A stretch of 64,000 bases of DNA, taken from NCBI RefSeq assembly GCF_900184795.1, contig NZ_FXXN01000024.1:132366-196365 (forward strand), given 5' to 3'. Below are positions 1 through 8,455 of the stretch, in pieces. This DNA is from Magnetospirillum sp. 15-1. Lineage in GTDB: Bacteria; Pseudomonadota; Alphaproteobacteria; Rhodospirillales; Magnetospirillaceae. How positions within the stretch are numbered: position 1 is the first letter of the stretch; every line of letters begins with the position of its first letter. Made by a program: the position numbers and the translations under genes. The notes under the pieces were generated by a model. That model was not told where the DNA came from. It saw nothing but the letters and a program-made list of their open reading frames with translations, and did no database searches.

Positions 1-1
1 T

Positions 2-472
2 GTGGAATTGCTGGCCCTGGCGGCGCTGACCGGAAGCTTCTTCGGCGATCAGCTCTACTACTATATCGGCCGCAAATACGGCGCCCCGCTGCTCAAGCGC
101 TGGCCGGGACTGTCGGGCCGCATCGAGTGGGCGTTCGAGACGGTCAACCGCAGCCCGGCCATCTTCATCCTGTCGTTCCGATGGATCTACGGGGTGCGTA
201 ACGTCGCCCCCTTCATCGTCGGCATCGCCGGCGTGCCGCGCGTCAAGTATCTGATCCTGAACTTCACCGCGGCGGCCATCTGGGCGCATTCCTTCGCCTG
301 GGGCGGCTATTTCATGGGCCGCAAGCTCGAGGAGTGGCTGGGCGACAGCAAGTGGTTCGTCCTGGGCGGCTTCATTCTCTTCATGATCTGCTTCGGGGTG
401 TTCGGCGCCATGCGCGGCCGCTCCCAGAGCGCCGCCAAGCCAGCCGGCGAGCCGTCCGACCCCGCTCAGTAG
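2..472 (+). CDS. DedA family membrane protein, 3' part
   Basis: This is the C-terminal part of a DedA/SNARE-associated family inner-membrane protein, about 156 residues visible; the start lies before the window. The family is implicated in membrane lipid and undecaprenyl-phosphate transport and in membrane homeostasis. The fragment shows the family landmarks GSFFGDQLYYYIGRKYG and the conserved FRWIYGVRNVAPFIVG segment carrying the essential arginines, followed by two hydrophobic segments (about residues 78-100 and 118-136) and a short polar tail. The stop overlaps the convergent transglycosylase gene by a few bases. The first codon seen is GTG, but it lies mid-domain and is not a real start. 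Confidence 0.85.
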   Translation: MELLALAALTGSFFGDQLYYYIGRKYGAPLLKRWPGLSGRIEWAFETVNRSPAIFILSFRWIYGVRNVAPFIVGIAGVPRVKYLILNFTAAAIWAHSFAWGGYFMGRKLEEWLGDSKWFVLGGFILFMICFGVFGAMRGRSQSAAKPAGEPSDPAQ

Positions 473-1269
473 CGGTTGGCGGTATTCAGCGAGTTGCGCG
501 CTTCCTGGAATTTCACACGGCGCAGCTGGTACTCGGCGACGCGGGCCTTGCGGTAGGCTTCGGCGATACGGCTGGCCTCGTCGCGGGCCGCCTGGGCGTT
601 TTCCCGCCACGTCTTGCGCAACTCTTCCACACGGGCGTTGCCGGGCACCTGCCGCAGCGGCGGCGCCGACGGCACCGGCTTGATCCGCGCCGACGCCACC
701 TGGGTGCCGGCGGCATTCGGCGGAGCGTTCCACACCTTCATCAGACGTTCGCGATAGGCGGCGGCCAGATGCGGGGTCTGGGAGTGATAGTAGGATGCCG
801 CCGTCGGCCAGTGGCCGGTGGCGCCGAACAGGCCCTTGAGGAAACGGGCGGCATAGGCCACGTTGGCCGCCGGGTCGAAGGCCTCCTCCAGATTGGCGAA
901 GGCGGTGGGGTGGTGCCGCAGGTTGACCTGCATGCAACCCACGTCGATGTTCTGCACGCCCCGCGCCTTGAGGCGCTTCACCTCGGCGATGGCTTCGGCC
1001 TTGCTGGGCAAATATCGCCCCTGCCCCTCGGCCATCACCGTCCACGGCCAGGCAATAACTGCCTTGTGCTGGGAGTCGTAGCGACCGGACTCGACGATGG
1101 AGATGGAGTGGAGCAGCGCGGTGGGAATGCCGTAGAGGCGCTCCTGGGTGGCGGCCTCGGCGGCGCACAAACCCTCGTTGGCGACGGTGGGGACGGCCTG
1201 GGCGGGCAGCGCCAGCACGGCCACGGCCGTGCTCACTCCCACCATCCATGCCATACGCCAAACCGCCAT
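466..1269 (-). CDS. Periplasmic lytic transglycosylase (SLT domain)
   Basis: A predicted soluble lytic transglycosylase of 267 residues that would cleave peptidoglycan glycan strands in the periplasm. The start at 1269 has a good ribosome binding site (AGGGAGAG) and gives a clean signal peptide ending near ALPAQA; the longer open frame upstream runs through the sRNA locus and is not used. The SLT core is visible: HSISIVESGRYD with the catalytic glutamate, VGCMQVN, and the AASYYHSQ segment. A charged, arginine-rich helical tail of about 90 residues follows the domain. It is convergent with dedA and divergent from the sRNA gene. Family call firm; exact substrate preference unknown. Confidence 0.85.
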   Translation of the reverse strand: MAVWRMAWMVGVSTAVAVLALPAQAVPTVANEGLCAAEAATQERLYGIPTALLHSISIVESGRYDSQHKAVIAWPWTVMAEGQGRYLPSKAEAIAEVKRLKARGVQNIDVGCMQVNLRHHPTAFANLEEAFDPAANVAYAARFLKGLFGATGHWPTAASYYHSQTPHLAAAYRERLMKVWNAPPNAAGTQVASARIKPVPSAPPLRQVPGNARVEELRKTWRENAQAARDEASRIAEAYRKARVAEYQLRRVKFQEARNSLNTANRY

Positions 1270-1430
1270 CACACTCTCCCTGGGGCCCATTGGCCGCAGG
1301 CATTCTTGCACACCCCATGCCAGGAATTCCACGATTCCCGCCATGAAGTGGTCATACCTGTGTTGCAGCCACCAAAGGGAGAGAAATGCCGATCTGGCGG
1401 CTTTCCGCGGTTTCTCCTCCGATTTTTGTC

Positions 1431-1459
1431 TTGCACCGCAACAAATCCACCGATATATA
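1431..1459 (+). promoter_or_regulatory. Predicted sigma-70 promoter of the sRNA
   Basis: TTGCAC (1431-1436) and TATATA (1454-1459) are separated by 17 bases, close to consensus. It would place the transcript start near 1466, about 90 bases before the intrinsic terminator at the island's left end. Confidence 0.55.
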
Positions 1460-1511
1460 TTGCACTGCAGCAAAGGCCAGTCCCTCGGACCCCTTTCTGC
1501 TTTCTTGGACG

Positions 1512-1558
1512 TTTCCTCCCTAAACTCAAGCCGCTGGGGCAACCCAGCGGTTTTTTTT
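1512..1558 (+). repeat. Left attachment core (attL)
   Basis: Positions 1512-1550 match 29177-29215 perfectly (39 bp); the next base differs (T here, C on the right) and a T run follows in both. It comprises the TTTCCTCCCT motif and terminator of the sRNA gene. Confidence 0.88.
1531..1558 (+). terminator. Intrinsic terminator of the sRNA
   Basis: CCGCTGGGG and its complement (stem 1531-1539 / 1542-1550) enclose a tiny loop and are followed by eight T residues (1551-1558). It is a textbook rho-independent terminator and lies inside the duplicated attachment core. Confidence 0.9.
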
Positions 1559-1596
1559 GATTTTTCAAGGGGTTCGCATATATCGAAAAATGCTAA

Positions 1597-1632
1597 TCCC
1601 CCACCCTTTCCCCCACATTCTCCCCCACAAAT
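1597..1632 (+). repeat. Left integrase arm-type repeats
   Basis: TCCCCCAC begins at 1597, 1609 and 1621, three copies in exact 12-bp register. The first copy starts 46 bases after the perfect core ends at 1550, mirroring the right end. Their position, spacing and same-strand orientation fit arm-type binding sites for the island integrase; binding itself is inferred. Confidence 0.7.
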
Positions 1633-1712
1633 CTGCCCCGTTTCCTGGGAGAAATCACGAATACCCGAGCAAGTAGCCCATCAACTACGTATGATGCCAC
1701 CCCGCACTTGCG

Positions 1713-1889
1713 TTAGATGACATCATCGACCATCAAAAACTCTTCACATTCAAAGCACTTTAGCCGATTTGAGAGGGTGATAACAAATGTAATGCCACCA
1801 CAGTGTGGGCATGGCCGGGCGTAATCGTCAGGATTGCGTTCAATTTCTTTTTGGTGATTAGCGATTTGCGATTCGTGAATGGTGCTCAT
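1713..1889 (-). CDS. Small zinc-ribbon protein, unknown function
   Basis: A 58-residue protein with CPHCGG near its middle and CFEC sixteen residues further on, a typical four-cysteine zinc ribbon. The start at 1889 is chosen because AAGGAGACATC directly precedes it; the open frame extends upstream but without a ribosome binding site. No catalytic domain accompanies the ribbon, so it probably binds nucleic acid or a protein partner. It is the first gene inside the island's left end and may form a unit with the 106-residue gene just upstream on the same strand. Function unknown. Confidence 0.65.
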   Translation of the reverse strand: MSTIHESQIANHQKEIERNPDDYARPCPHCGGITFVITLSNRLKCFECEEFLMVDDVI

Positions 1890-1972
1890 GATGTCTCCTT
1901 GATAAACAGTTTGCGATGAACTATTTATCAAAGATGCATTATTTTGCTGCAAATGCAGGATGGCTGTATATG

Positions 1973-2293
1973 TCAGTGTAAATCAGATGCTCGCGTTGCT
2001 GCATTTGCAGCATCACATGCTGCTTTGACCATCAGATAATCTGACTTATTGCTGAACCACGCGGTGACCTGGGTGACCACATGGGAAAAAGCGACTTCAA
2101 GGTGCATCTTGGATAGCGATCCGCCGCCAGGGTCGGTCAGCCGCGTATGGCTTGCACACGCCGCCAAGGATTGTTGCAGAATGGCAAAGCCTTCTTCATC
2201 AACCTCATAGGTTCGCCTCCAGGGAAAAATCTCGCCTATCGTTTCAAGGCGACGGTCAATGTCCTGCTGTGGGTCGTAGATTCTGGCGTTCAT
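1973..2293 (-). CDS. Hypothetical protein, 106 aa
   Basis: Not recognised. The sequence is a soluble, mostly helical protein with an alanine-rich C-terminus (KAACDAANAATRAS) and no signal peptide or membrane segment. The start is supported by GTGAGG seven to twelve bases upstream on the minus strand. The next gene on the same strand (zinc ribbon) begins 84 bases downstream, so co-transcription is possible. Codon use is less GC-biased than the chromosome flank. Confidence 0.55.
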   Translation of the reverse strand: MNARIYDPQQDIDRRLETIGEIFPWRRTYEVDEEGFAILQQSLAACASHTRLTDPGGGSLSKMHLEVAFSHVVTQVTAWFSNKSDYLMVKAACDAANAATRASDLH

Positions 2294-3006
2294 GATGGAT
2301 ACCTCACTTTCGAGAGGTATTTATCCTGCGGGTGCAGTCTGGTGGCCGGGCATTGTGGCCGTGCGACGACTAAGCGGATAAGTCCCGAATTCACACATTG
2401 ATCACAAACGAAGAATCCCCCCCCCCTGATTTTGGCGGAGGCTGGTTTGCCTCATGCCATCGTGATGAGCCGAGCCCAAGCTGGCGGCAGAGGCGTATCG
2501 GGCCACGCTGGCTCAACTGTTTGATCCGACATCATTCATCCCTTCCCTATTCCATAATTCCTTCGGCATGCCCCCACGTGTGAGCAGCAAACGGTGAAAG
2601 AAGGGGATTTCGAAATATCATTATCACCACACTCATAGGTAATAAATCGCAGAACCCCGATATCGAAATGCAGGTGCTGTATATGAAAGTTTAAATCCAT
2701 CCACCTTTTGAATACATCTTAAACCAGCCAAACATTCCTCCCGTTATGAGTGCAAATTCCAAAATCACATACTCACATTGTGAATGCGATATGAACCCCT
2801 ACACGAATAAAAAAATACATAGTATTTGGTAAAAAATAGTAACTACTCTGGATTTGATAAACATCAACTGTCGTTGGCGAAATAATGTGAAACTCTGTAA
2901 CAATATGATTCTTTTCTAAGCTGCCAAACATATAGGAGAATACTAGAGCAACATGGCAGTTGATGCAAATTAGAGCCGATATAATTTAATTTGGGGCTGG
3001 GATATC
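2294..3006. other. A+T-rich intergenic region with no gene
   Basis: About 700 bases without a credible gene. It contains a run of ten C residues near 2417-2426, then becomes very A+T rich (2600-3000), which is where promoters for the divergent genes at 2293 and 3007 must lie. I could not single out a convincing promoter pair. The short open frames here lack ribosome binding sites. Confidence 0.6.
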
Positions 3007-5451
3007 ATGAGAATGGAATGGCACGCCACGTACGAGACGGGTGTAGACTTCATTGATGCAGACCACCGTGGCCTCATGGAGTTTATAAACCAGCTTACTG
3101 GCTGCATAAATTCTGATGAAAATAAAATACTCAGCATACTTGATGAGTTTTTAATTCAATTCAGAAGGCATGCGTCAAGAGAAGAAGCTATTCTGAAAAA
3201 GTTTTCATTTGATCAGCTAGATGAGCACGCAAAAGAACACAGCGAGGCTATTGGGCAGATTGAAAAGTTTATGGGTTTGCTCTCTAACGATAATTCTGGG
3301 CCTGCGGTTGAGGCGGTTGTTTCGTATCTTACCAATTGGTTTTTTGACCATGTTGTTGGCAAAGATCTTCAGCTTTCCACCCTTTACCGTCAGCATGGTG
3401 CTGCAGAGCAGCGTCGCACGACTGGTATTTTAGATGCTGTTGATGTCTTTCTGTGTAGGTTCAAGGTTAAAAACCGCATCTTAATGGCCGCATTGATTCC
3501 AAGCATTTTGGCGTTTGCTGTAACATTTTTTCTTATATCCGGTAAGCTGGCTGTTGTTAGTGAAATGAAGCGTGTTGAGGCTCTCGCTGATTACGCCGTT
3601 AATGTTGGGAATCTTGTTCACGAGTTACAGGGAGAGAGAGGTGTAACTGCCCTTGTTATTGGCGGAAACAATGCTCAGCGTTCAAACCTAAATTCTCGCC
3701 GTATCGAGGTTGATAGGTTGAGAAAAATTGTCTCAACCAACCAAATTGGCAATGGCACTAACGCACTTGATAAGCTTGATGAAATTCGCACCAGCGTAGA
3801 TAGTGCCACCAAAAAACAGGCGGATATCGTTGACGAATATTCGTCCTTGATAGTTCGGCTCCTTAACAATTTGTCGGACGTTGCCCAAAGTCTTGAGAGT
3901 GCAAAAGTTTCAAACCAACTGAATGCTTATCTTTCCCTCACGCAAGGCAAAGAACGTGCGGGACAGGAACGTGCAATTGGTGCCGTTGGATTCTCCGAGG
4001 CATTCCCATCGTGGAGATACAAACGATTTGTTGATAGATCTGCTCAGCAAGCTGCATATTTTAACGCCTATAAAAACCTTGTTTCTCAGGCAAAAAAACA
4101 AGAATTTATGGACATGATAAGCGGTCAAATCGCAAGCGATTATGAAAAAATTCGAGATTCTGCCGCTATTAATATGAATCAAGGTAGCATTGACCCGCAA
4201 AGTTGGTTTTCTGCTGCCACAGCCAGAATTGAAGCTCTTAAAAAGGCGGAAAATACCGCTGCCAATGATCTAATGTTTATGGCTTCATCAATCCGGTTAA
4301 AAGCTCAGAGTGATTTGTATCTAATTTCAGCGGCAATGGTTCTGTTGATGGTTGGGGGAATTATTGCAACTGCTCTAATTATTCGTAGCGTGGTCACACC
4401 GTTTACTGCATTGACTGCCACAATTTCAAAAATTGCGTCAGGAGAAAAAAATACAGCGGTTCCCTGCCTCGAACGTGAGGATGAAATTGGGGAGATGGCT
4501 CGGGTCATCATGGTGTTTCGCGGAGCTTTGCTATCCAATGACACAATGCAAGCAAGGCAAATTGCAGAGGGTGCCTTTAGAGAAACAAGGATTTTACGGC
4601 GTGAGCAGCTAACCACTGAATTTGACGAGAGGATATCTCAGTTTGTAGGGGTACTTGCGTCATCTTCAACGGACTTGGTTGCCACAGCTAACGAAATGGC
4701 TCGTGTAGCAGGTGATACGACTAGCCGATCAACTGCGGTTGCAGCGGCATCGGAAGAGACCAGCGTTAACATCCAAACTGTTGCATCGGCCGTAGAGGAA
4801 CTTGCTGCTTCGGTGTCCGAAATCACACGGCAAGTAAGTCAGTCTGCGACCATATCCGCAAATGCGGTCCAGGAGGCTGAGCGGACCGATGGAATTGTCA
4901 TGGGGCTGTCAGATGCAGCAAACAAAATTGGAACTGTAGCCGCTCTGATTGAAAACATAGCAAGCCAGACCAATCTGCTGGCACTCAACGCCACTATCGA
5001 GGCGGCCAGGGCTGGAGAGGCTGGTAAGGGCTTTACAGTGGTTGCTAACGAGGTGAAAAACCTCGCATACCAAACCGTTAAAGCAACCGCTGATATCGGT
5101 GAACAAATTCGTTCAATACAAGAGGCAACAAGTGCTTCCGTCGAGGCAATCAGAACAATTGGAGGCACTATTCGTGAGATAAATGGCATTTCAACCGCCA
5201 TTGCATCTGCTGTTGAAGAGCAAAGTGCGGCCACAAGTGAGATTAGCCGCAATGTTCATGAGGCTTCTAAAGCGGTAAACGATGTTAACAAAAATATTGC
5301 AGATGTGTCCTCGGGGGCAAGTCAAACTGGGGCAGCAGCCTCCCAGGTGCTTCAGGCTGCGGGGGACGTTTCGAAGCAGTCCGAACTAATTCGAAAAGAT
5401 GTTGTTCAGTTTTTGAGCGGCATTAAATCGATCCAGCAAAATGCTGGTTAG
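3007..5451 (+). CDS. Methyl-accepting chemotaxis protein with N-terminal hemerythrin and NIT domains
   Basis: An 814-residue chemoreceptor. Residues 1-135 form a bacteriohemerythrin domain with a di-iron ligand set (DADH, HASREE, HAKEH, HVVGKD), so it should bind O2 or NO in the cytoplasm. A membrane segment (about 157-176) leads to a nitrate/nitrite-sensing NIT-like periplasmic region marked by HELQGERGVTALVIGG, then a second membrane segment (about 437-463), a HAMP linker, and a full MCP signalling hairpin with tip IENIASQTNLLALNATIEAA. No C-terminal CheR tether is seen. Two sensory inputs on either side of the membrane feed one signalling tip, which suits aerotaxis. The gene is strikingly A+T rich compared with the flanking chromosome. 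The PAS-GGDEF-EAL gene follows downstream. Confidence 0.93.
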   Translation: MRMEWHATYETGVDFIDADHRGLMEFINQLTGCINSDENKILSILDEFLIQFRRHASREEAILKKFSFDQLDEHAKEHSEAIGQIEKFMGLLSNDNSGPAVEAVVSYLTNWFFDHVVGKDLQLSTLYRQHGAAEQRRTTGILDAVDVFLCRFKVKNRILMAALIPSILAFAVTFFLISGKLAVVSEMKRVEALADYAVNVGNLVHELQGERGVTALVIGGNNAQRSNLNSRRIEVDRLRKIVSTNQIGNGTNALDKLDEIRTSVDSATKKQADIVDEYSSLIVRLLNNLSDVAQSLESAKVSNQLNAYLSLTQGKERAGQERAIGAVGFSEAFPSWRYKRFVDRSAQQAAYFNAYKNLVSQAKKQEFMDMISGQIASDYEKIRDSAAINMNQGSIDPQSWFSAATARIEALKKAENTAANDLMFMASSIRLKAQSDLYLISAAMVLLMVGGIIATALIIRSVVTPFTALTATISKIASGEKNTAVPCLEREDEIGEMARVIMVFRGALLSNDTMQARQIAEGAFRETRILRREQLTTEFDERISQFVGVLASSSTDLVATANEMARVAGDTTSRSTAVAAASEETSVNIQTVASAVEELAASVSEITRQVSQSATISANAVQEAERTDGIVMGLSDAANKIGTVAALIENIASQTNLLALNATIEAARAGEAGKGFTVVANEVKNLAYQTVKATADIGEQIRSIQEATSASVEAIRTIGGTIREINGISTAIASAVEEQSAATSEISRNVHEASKAVNDVNKNIADVSSGASQTGAAASQVLQAAGDVSKQSELIRKDVVQFLSGIKSIQQNAG

Positions 5452-5455
5452 TGCT

Positions 5456-5662
5456 ATGAGTGATGAATTAATAAGTGTCTGCAAAATTAGCCACGACAAG
5501 ACATCCAGCACAATTGATTCCATCTCCAGGGTTTTGATTTGTGCTGCAAATCATGGTTGCATTATGTCCGTCTGCTGCAGCGATCAATCGCTTGAAAAAT
5601 TACATTCGTTGCTCGCTGTTTCTTCTGGCAACGTCAAATCCATAAAGGCCGACGACACCTGA
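5456..5662 (+). CDS. Small hypothetical protein between the chemoreceptor and the GGDEF-EAL gene
   Basis: A 68-residue open frame, MSDELISV onward, not recognised. It begins 4 bases after the chemoreceptor stop (an alternative ATG at 5441 overlaps that stop) and ends 10 bases before the next gene, so the three would be translationally coupled. It contains four cysteines, including a VCCSD pair, but no clear metal-site spacing. No good ribosome binding site is visible, so the evidence rests on position and on base composition that matches the neighbours. It could be a small adaptor or a spurious frame. Confidence 0.42.
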   Translation: MSDELISVCKISHDKTSSTIDSISRVLICAANHGCIMSVCCSDQSLEKLHSLLAVSSGNVKSIKADDT

Positions 5663-5672
5663 GGTGTTTAAA

Positions 5673-7490
5673 ATGGTTAGACGCTTGAGAGATATAGAAG
5701 CCGTAATTAACGATTTTTTGTCAGGGAATATACTTGTTCGCTGCGAATCGTCTTCTGATGAAGTGATCGGCCCTGTATCGCTAGCAATCAATCGCCTTCT
5801 TGAAGAAACCGCTCATCGCCAGTCCAGTCTGCTGCGGCTATCTGCGGCAGTTGAACAGGCTCCAGTTTCTGTTGTCATAACTGATTGCGGCGGCCTAATC
5901 CAGTATGTCAATCCGTGCTTTACAAAGAATACGGGGTATACATATGAAGAGGCTGTAGGATTAAACCCAAGAATATTAAAGTCTGGATATACCCCTGATG
6001 AGGTATACCATGAGTTATGGGGTGCTATCTCCGATGGAAAGGTATGGCACGGCGAACTACACAACAAAAAGAAAAATGGAGAGTTATTTTGGGAGTATGC
6101 CGTAATCGCTCCCGTGATTGACGATTGTGCACAGATTGTTAATTTTATCGCCATAAAGGAAGACATTTCTATAAGAAAGGAATTTGAGAAGAGACTCATT
6201 CATACACAGAACTTTGATGAACTTACCGGGCTGCCCAACAGGGCGGTTGCACTTGATCGCCTTGGCCAAGCTATTTCTGCAAATTCCAGTTTCGGAAGGA
6301 TTGTTTCTGCTCTTATTGTAAAGGTTGATGGGCTGTCTCGGGCAAACCACATTCACGGCCACAAAGGTGGCGATTTAATTTTAAAGCAAGCTGCTGAACG
6401 AATTTCAGAAATAGTTTTAAACGATCTGAATACGGTTTCACGAATTGGCGGAACTGAATTCCTTGTAATTTTACAAGGAATCTCGACTCCATCCATTGCG
6501 GAGTCTGTTGCAAAAAGATTAATAGAGGTATTATCGCAGCCGTTTAATGTATTCGGAGAGCAATTTTTTTTATTATCGTCTATTGGAATGTCATTTTCAC
6601 CAATCGACGGAACTGATCATTTTGAGTTGCTGAGAAACGCACACTCAGCACTAATGAACGCAAGAAATAAGTCATGTGGCGGATATCGGCTGTTTATGCC
6701 TGAAATGGACAGGGAGGCTCGCGAGCGACAGTCTTTAGATAGCGAGCTTCATTCTGCGGTAACGGAAGACTTAATTAAAGTGTTTTATCAGCCTCTTATA
6801 GACGCAAAAACAGGTCGCATTGTTGGTGCTGAGGCACTTGCTCGCTGGCAAACACATGGTGGCCGCTACATTTCTCCGGATAAATTTATTCCATTGGCGG
6901 AGGAAAATGGTCTGATTAAGCAAATCGGAAGTTCTATATTGTTTTCAGCATGCAAGGATGCGGCGTTTTGGCGTTCAAATTATGGTGCTGCCTTTAGGGT
7001 TGCTGTAAACATATCGGCTTTGCAGTGTAATGATATGGGATTCATTGAAACCATTGAAAAAATTCTTGAGGAGACGGGGTTCCCTCCTGAGTTGCTTGAG
7101 ATCGAGCTAACTGAACGAACTCTTGTCGCGGATAGTCATGCCGCGATTGCATTCATGGAAGTGGCGAGAGGAATGGGTATCCGCCTTTCAATTGATGACT
7201 TTGGAACTGGGTATTCTGCACTTGGATATCTTCGCAAATTTCCGTTTACTACACTTAAGATCGATAAGTCGTTTACGTCTGAAATATCTGATAAAGGCAA
7301 GGGTAACGCGTTAATTTTATCTATCATTCAAATGGCTCATGCTCTCGATCTCGAGGTAATAGCAGAGGGAGTTGAAAATGAGTTTCAGCGTGAATTCCTG
7401 ATAGATTGTGGCTGTGAAATTTTACAGGGATATCTGCTTGGACATCCGGTTCCAGCCGATCAATTTTTATTAAATATGGAGTTGCTATAG
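5673..7490 (+). CDS. PAS-GGDEF-EAL protein, probable c-di-GMP phosphodiesterase
   Basis: A 605-residue cytoplasmic protein. After a short HAMP-like helical start, a PAS domain (about 65-180, ending in AIKEDISIRKEFEKR) leads to a GGDEF domain and a C-terminal EAL domain. The GGDEF signature reads IGGTEF, so the cyclase half is probably inactive and regulatory. The EAL half keeps its metal and catalytic motifs: GAEALARW, VNIS, ELTE, DDFGTGYS, KIDKSF, AEGVE and QGYL, so c-di-GMP hydrolysis is predicted. The ATG at 5673 is preferred over GTG at 5664 because GAGGTG lies six bases before it. It follows the hemerythrin chemoreceptor and is equally A+T rich, suggesting a shared oxygen-responsive motility module. 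Confidence 0.9.
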   Translation: MVRRLRDIEAVINDFLSGNILVRCESSSDEVIGPVSLAINRLLEETAHRQSSLLRLSAAVEQAPVSVVITDCGGLIQYVNPCFTKNTGYTYEEAVGLNPRILKSGYTPDEVYHELWGAISDGKVWHGELHNKKKNGELFWEYAVIAPVIDDCAQIVNFIAIKEDISIRKEFEKRLIHTQNFDELTGLPNRAVALDRLGQAISANSSFGRIVSALIVKVDGLSRANHIHGHKGGDLILKQAAERISEIVLNDLNTVSRIGGTEFLVILQGISTPSIAESVAKRLIEVLSQPFNVFGEQFFLLSSIGMSFSPIDGTDHFELLRNAHSALMNARNKSCGGYRLFMPEMDREARERQSLDSELHSAVTEDLIKVFYQPLIDAKTGRIVGAEALARWQTHGGRYISPDKFIPLAEENGLIKQIGSSILFSACKDAAFWRSNYGAAFRVAVNISALQCNDMGFIETIEKILEETGFPPELLEIELTERTLVADSHAAIAFMEVARGMGIRLSIDDFGTGYSALGYLRKFPFTTLKIDKSFTSEISDKGKGNALILSIIQMAHALDLEVIAEGVENEFQREFLIDCGCEILQGYLLGHPVPADQFLLNMELL

Positions 7491-7592
7491 GGTGTCTTGT
7501 ATTTTTGCAAACTCGTCACCGATTTTGCTTGTAATATATATAATTCTTTACCAACGCCTTAATGCTGATGGCCGGACGGGAAACAATGTCCG

Positions 7593-8195
7593 TCAGTTTC
7601 GGACCCGCTCCAACCAGCCGGGGTCTTCCGGATATTTTTCCAGCAATTTCGACATCCGACTGAACGCAAAATTTGCGATGTCGTCACAATGCTGAATTAC
7701 GGCACCGTCATGTTTAACGTATCGCATGTCGCGAAGTGCGACTTGTGTATAGGTCAATATTGCACGCGACTCAGACATCACGATTCCATGAGAAATGTAT
7801 CCAAATGACGGTGAAAACCATAGGTCATGGTCATTTAACCATTGCATTGATATTTCTGCATACTGACTGATCTTTCTCTCCAGTGCGGAGCAGTATAGCC
7901 CACGATCATGGAGGTTCATGCCATTCGCGTCCTTGCCCAATACTAAATCTTTTTCCCGCTGCCAGTATCCTGGGGTGTTGATCTCGTCGAATGTGATGGG
8001 CGGCGGCGATGGCTTCGAGCCGAGGGAGTAATAATTCGGCAGGTTCGGATCGCGTGGATACACGGGCGGGGGAGCGGCTTTCACCACCCCGGCGGAACCC
8101 TTGTCTGTCGTGTAAAAATAGCCTTCCTGTGCATTCACGACGCAGGTCGATGCAATCAAGACTAACGCTGAAAATGTTGTGCATGTCTGACGCAT
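7593..8195 (-). CDS. Predicted exported protein, 200 aa
   Basis: Family not recognised. The start at 8195 follows GGTGAG and gives a clear signal peptide (hydrophobic stretch SALVLIAS, likely cleavage after VVNA). The mature protein begins with a proline-rich stretch (KAAPPPVYPRDPNLPNYYS) and continues as a helical domain with two tryptophan-rich segments and three cysteines. It is probably periplasmic or a surface protein. Transcribed against the GGDEF-EAL gene, ending about 100 bases from its stop. Confidence 0.65.
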   Translation of the reverse strand: MRQTCTTFSALVLIASTCVVNAQEGYFYTTDKGSAGVVKAAPPPVYPRDPNLPNYYSLGSKPSPPPITFDEINTPGYWQREKDLVLGKDANGMNLHDRGLYCSALERKISQYAEISMQWLNDHDLWFSPSFGYISHGIVMSESRAILTYTQVALRDMRYVKHDGAVIQHCDDIANFAFSRMSKLLEKYPEDPGWLERVRN

Positions 8196-8269
8196 AATTC
8201 TCACCGCATAATCAACCACTATAAGAATTAACGGATAAATATATAAAGTCAATGTTTGTGAGGAATGCG

Positions 8270-8455
8270 ATGCGATGTGATGATTTAACTATTTCTGCAA
8301 AAGATGCTGTTTCGGTGCAGCCGAGACAATTTCCGACTGAGTATGATGGAACCCGAATCGAATTGATGGCGGTTATTGACCTGCTTCGATGTGCAGTCAA
8401 TGAAGCTCAACGCCTCTTGGCCCTGATCGACCGAGAATCGACATCGCGTTTGTGA
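8270..8455 (+). CDS. Hypothetical protein, 61 aa
   Basis: A small helical protein, not recognised. The start at ATG 8270 is preceded by GTGAGGAA, four bases away; an earlier ATG at 8252 is in frame but lacks a ribosome binding site. It is divergent from the exported-protein gene and overlaps the phosphatase gene tail to tail by 49 bases. Support is modest: a ribosome binding site and plausible amphipathic helix (IELMAVIDLLRCAVNEAQ). Confidence 0.4.
   Translation: MRCDDLTISAKDAVSVQPRQFPTEYDGTRIELMAVIDLLRCAVNEAQRLLALIDRESTSRL

Larger units (their letters stand above)
1466..1558 (+). ncRNA. Candidate alpha-r8/MmgR-like small RNA
   Basis: A short transcription unit of about 93 bases with promoter, single-stranded pyrimidine motif TTTCCTCCCT (1512-1521) and a strong intrinsic terminator. 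From memory, the alphaproteobacterial alpha-r8 family (MmgR of Sinorhizobium, which limits polyhydroxybutyrate accumulation) carries exactly this TTTCCTCCCT motif just before a GC terminator stem. The motif is anti-Shine-Dalgarno-like, so the RNA could pair with translation start regions. The 3' half is the attachment core of the genomic island, so the gene stays intact after integration. The 5' boundary is inferred from the promoter; family membership needs a covariance-model search. Confidence 0.6.

Noticed and set aside
334-1560. 408-residue plus-strand frame over the transglycosylase and sRNA
   Set aside because: Antisense shadow of a gene with a proper signal peptide, ribosome binding site and SLT motifs; composition is histidine/glycine/arginine-rich as typical of high-GC shadows.
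2417-2426. Run of ten C residues as a phase-variation switch
   Set aside because: It lies in non-coding sequence with no adjacent promoter or reading frame that slippage would toggle.
2578-2595. Shared string GTGAGCAGCAAACG near 2580 and 17921
   Set aside because: Only about 14 bases, no extended similarity or symmetrical context; may be chance.
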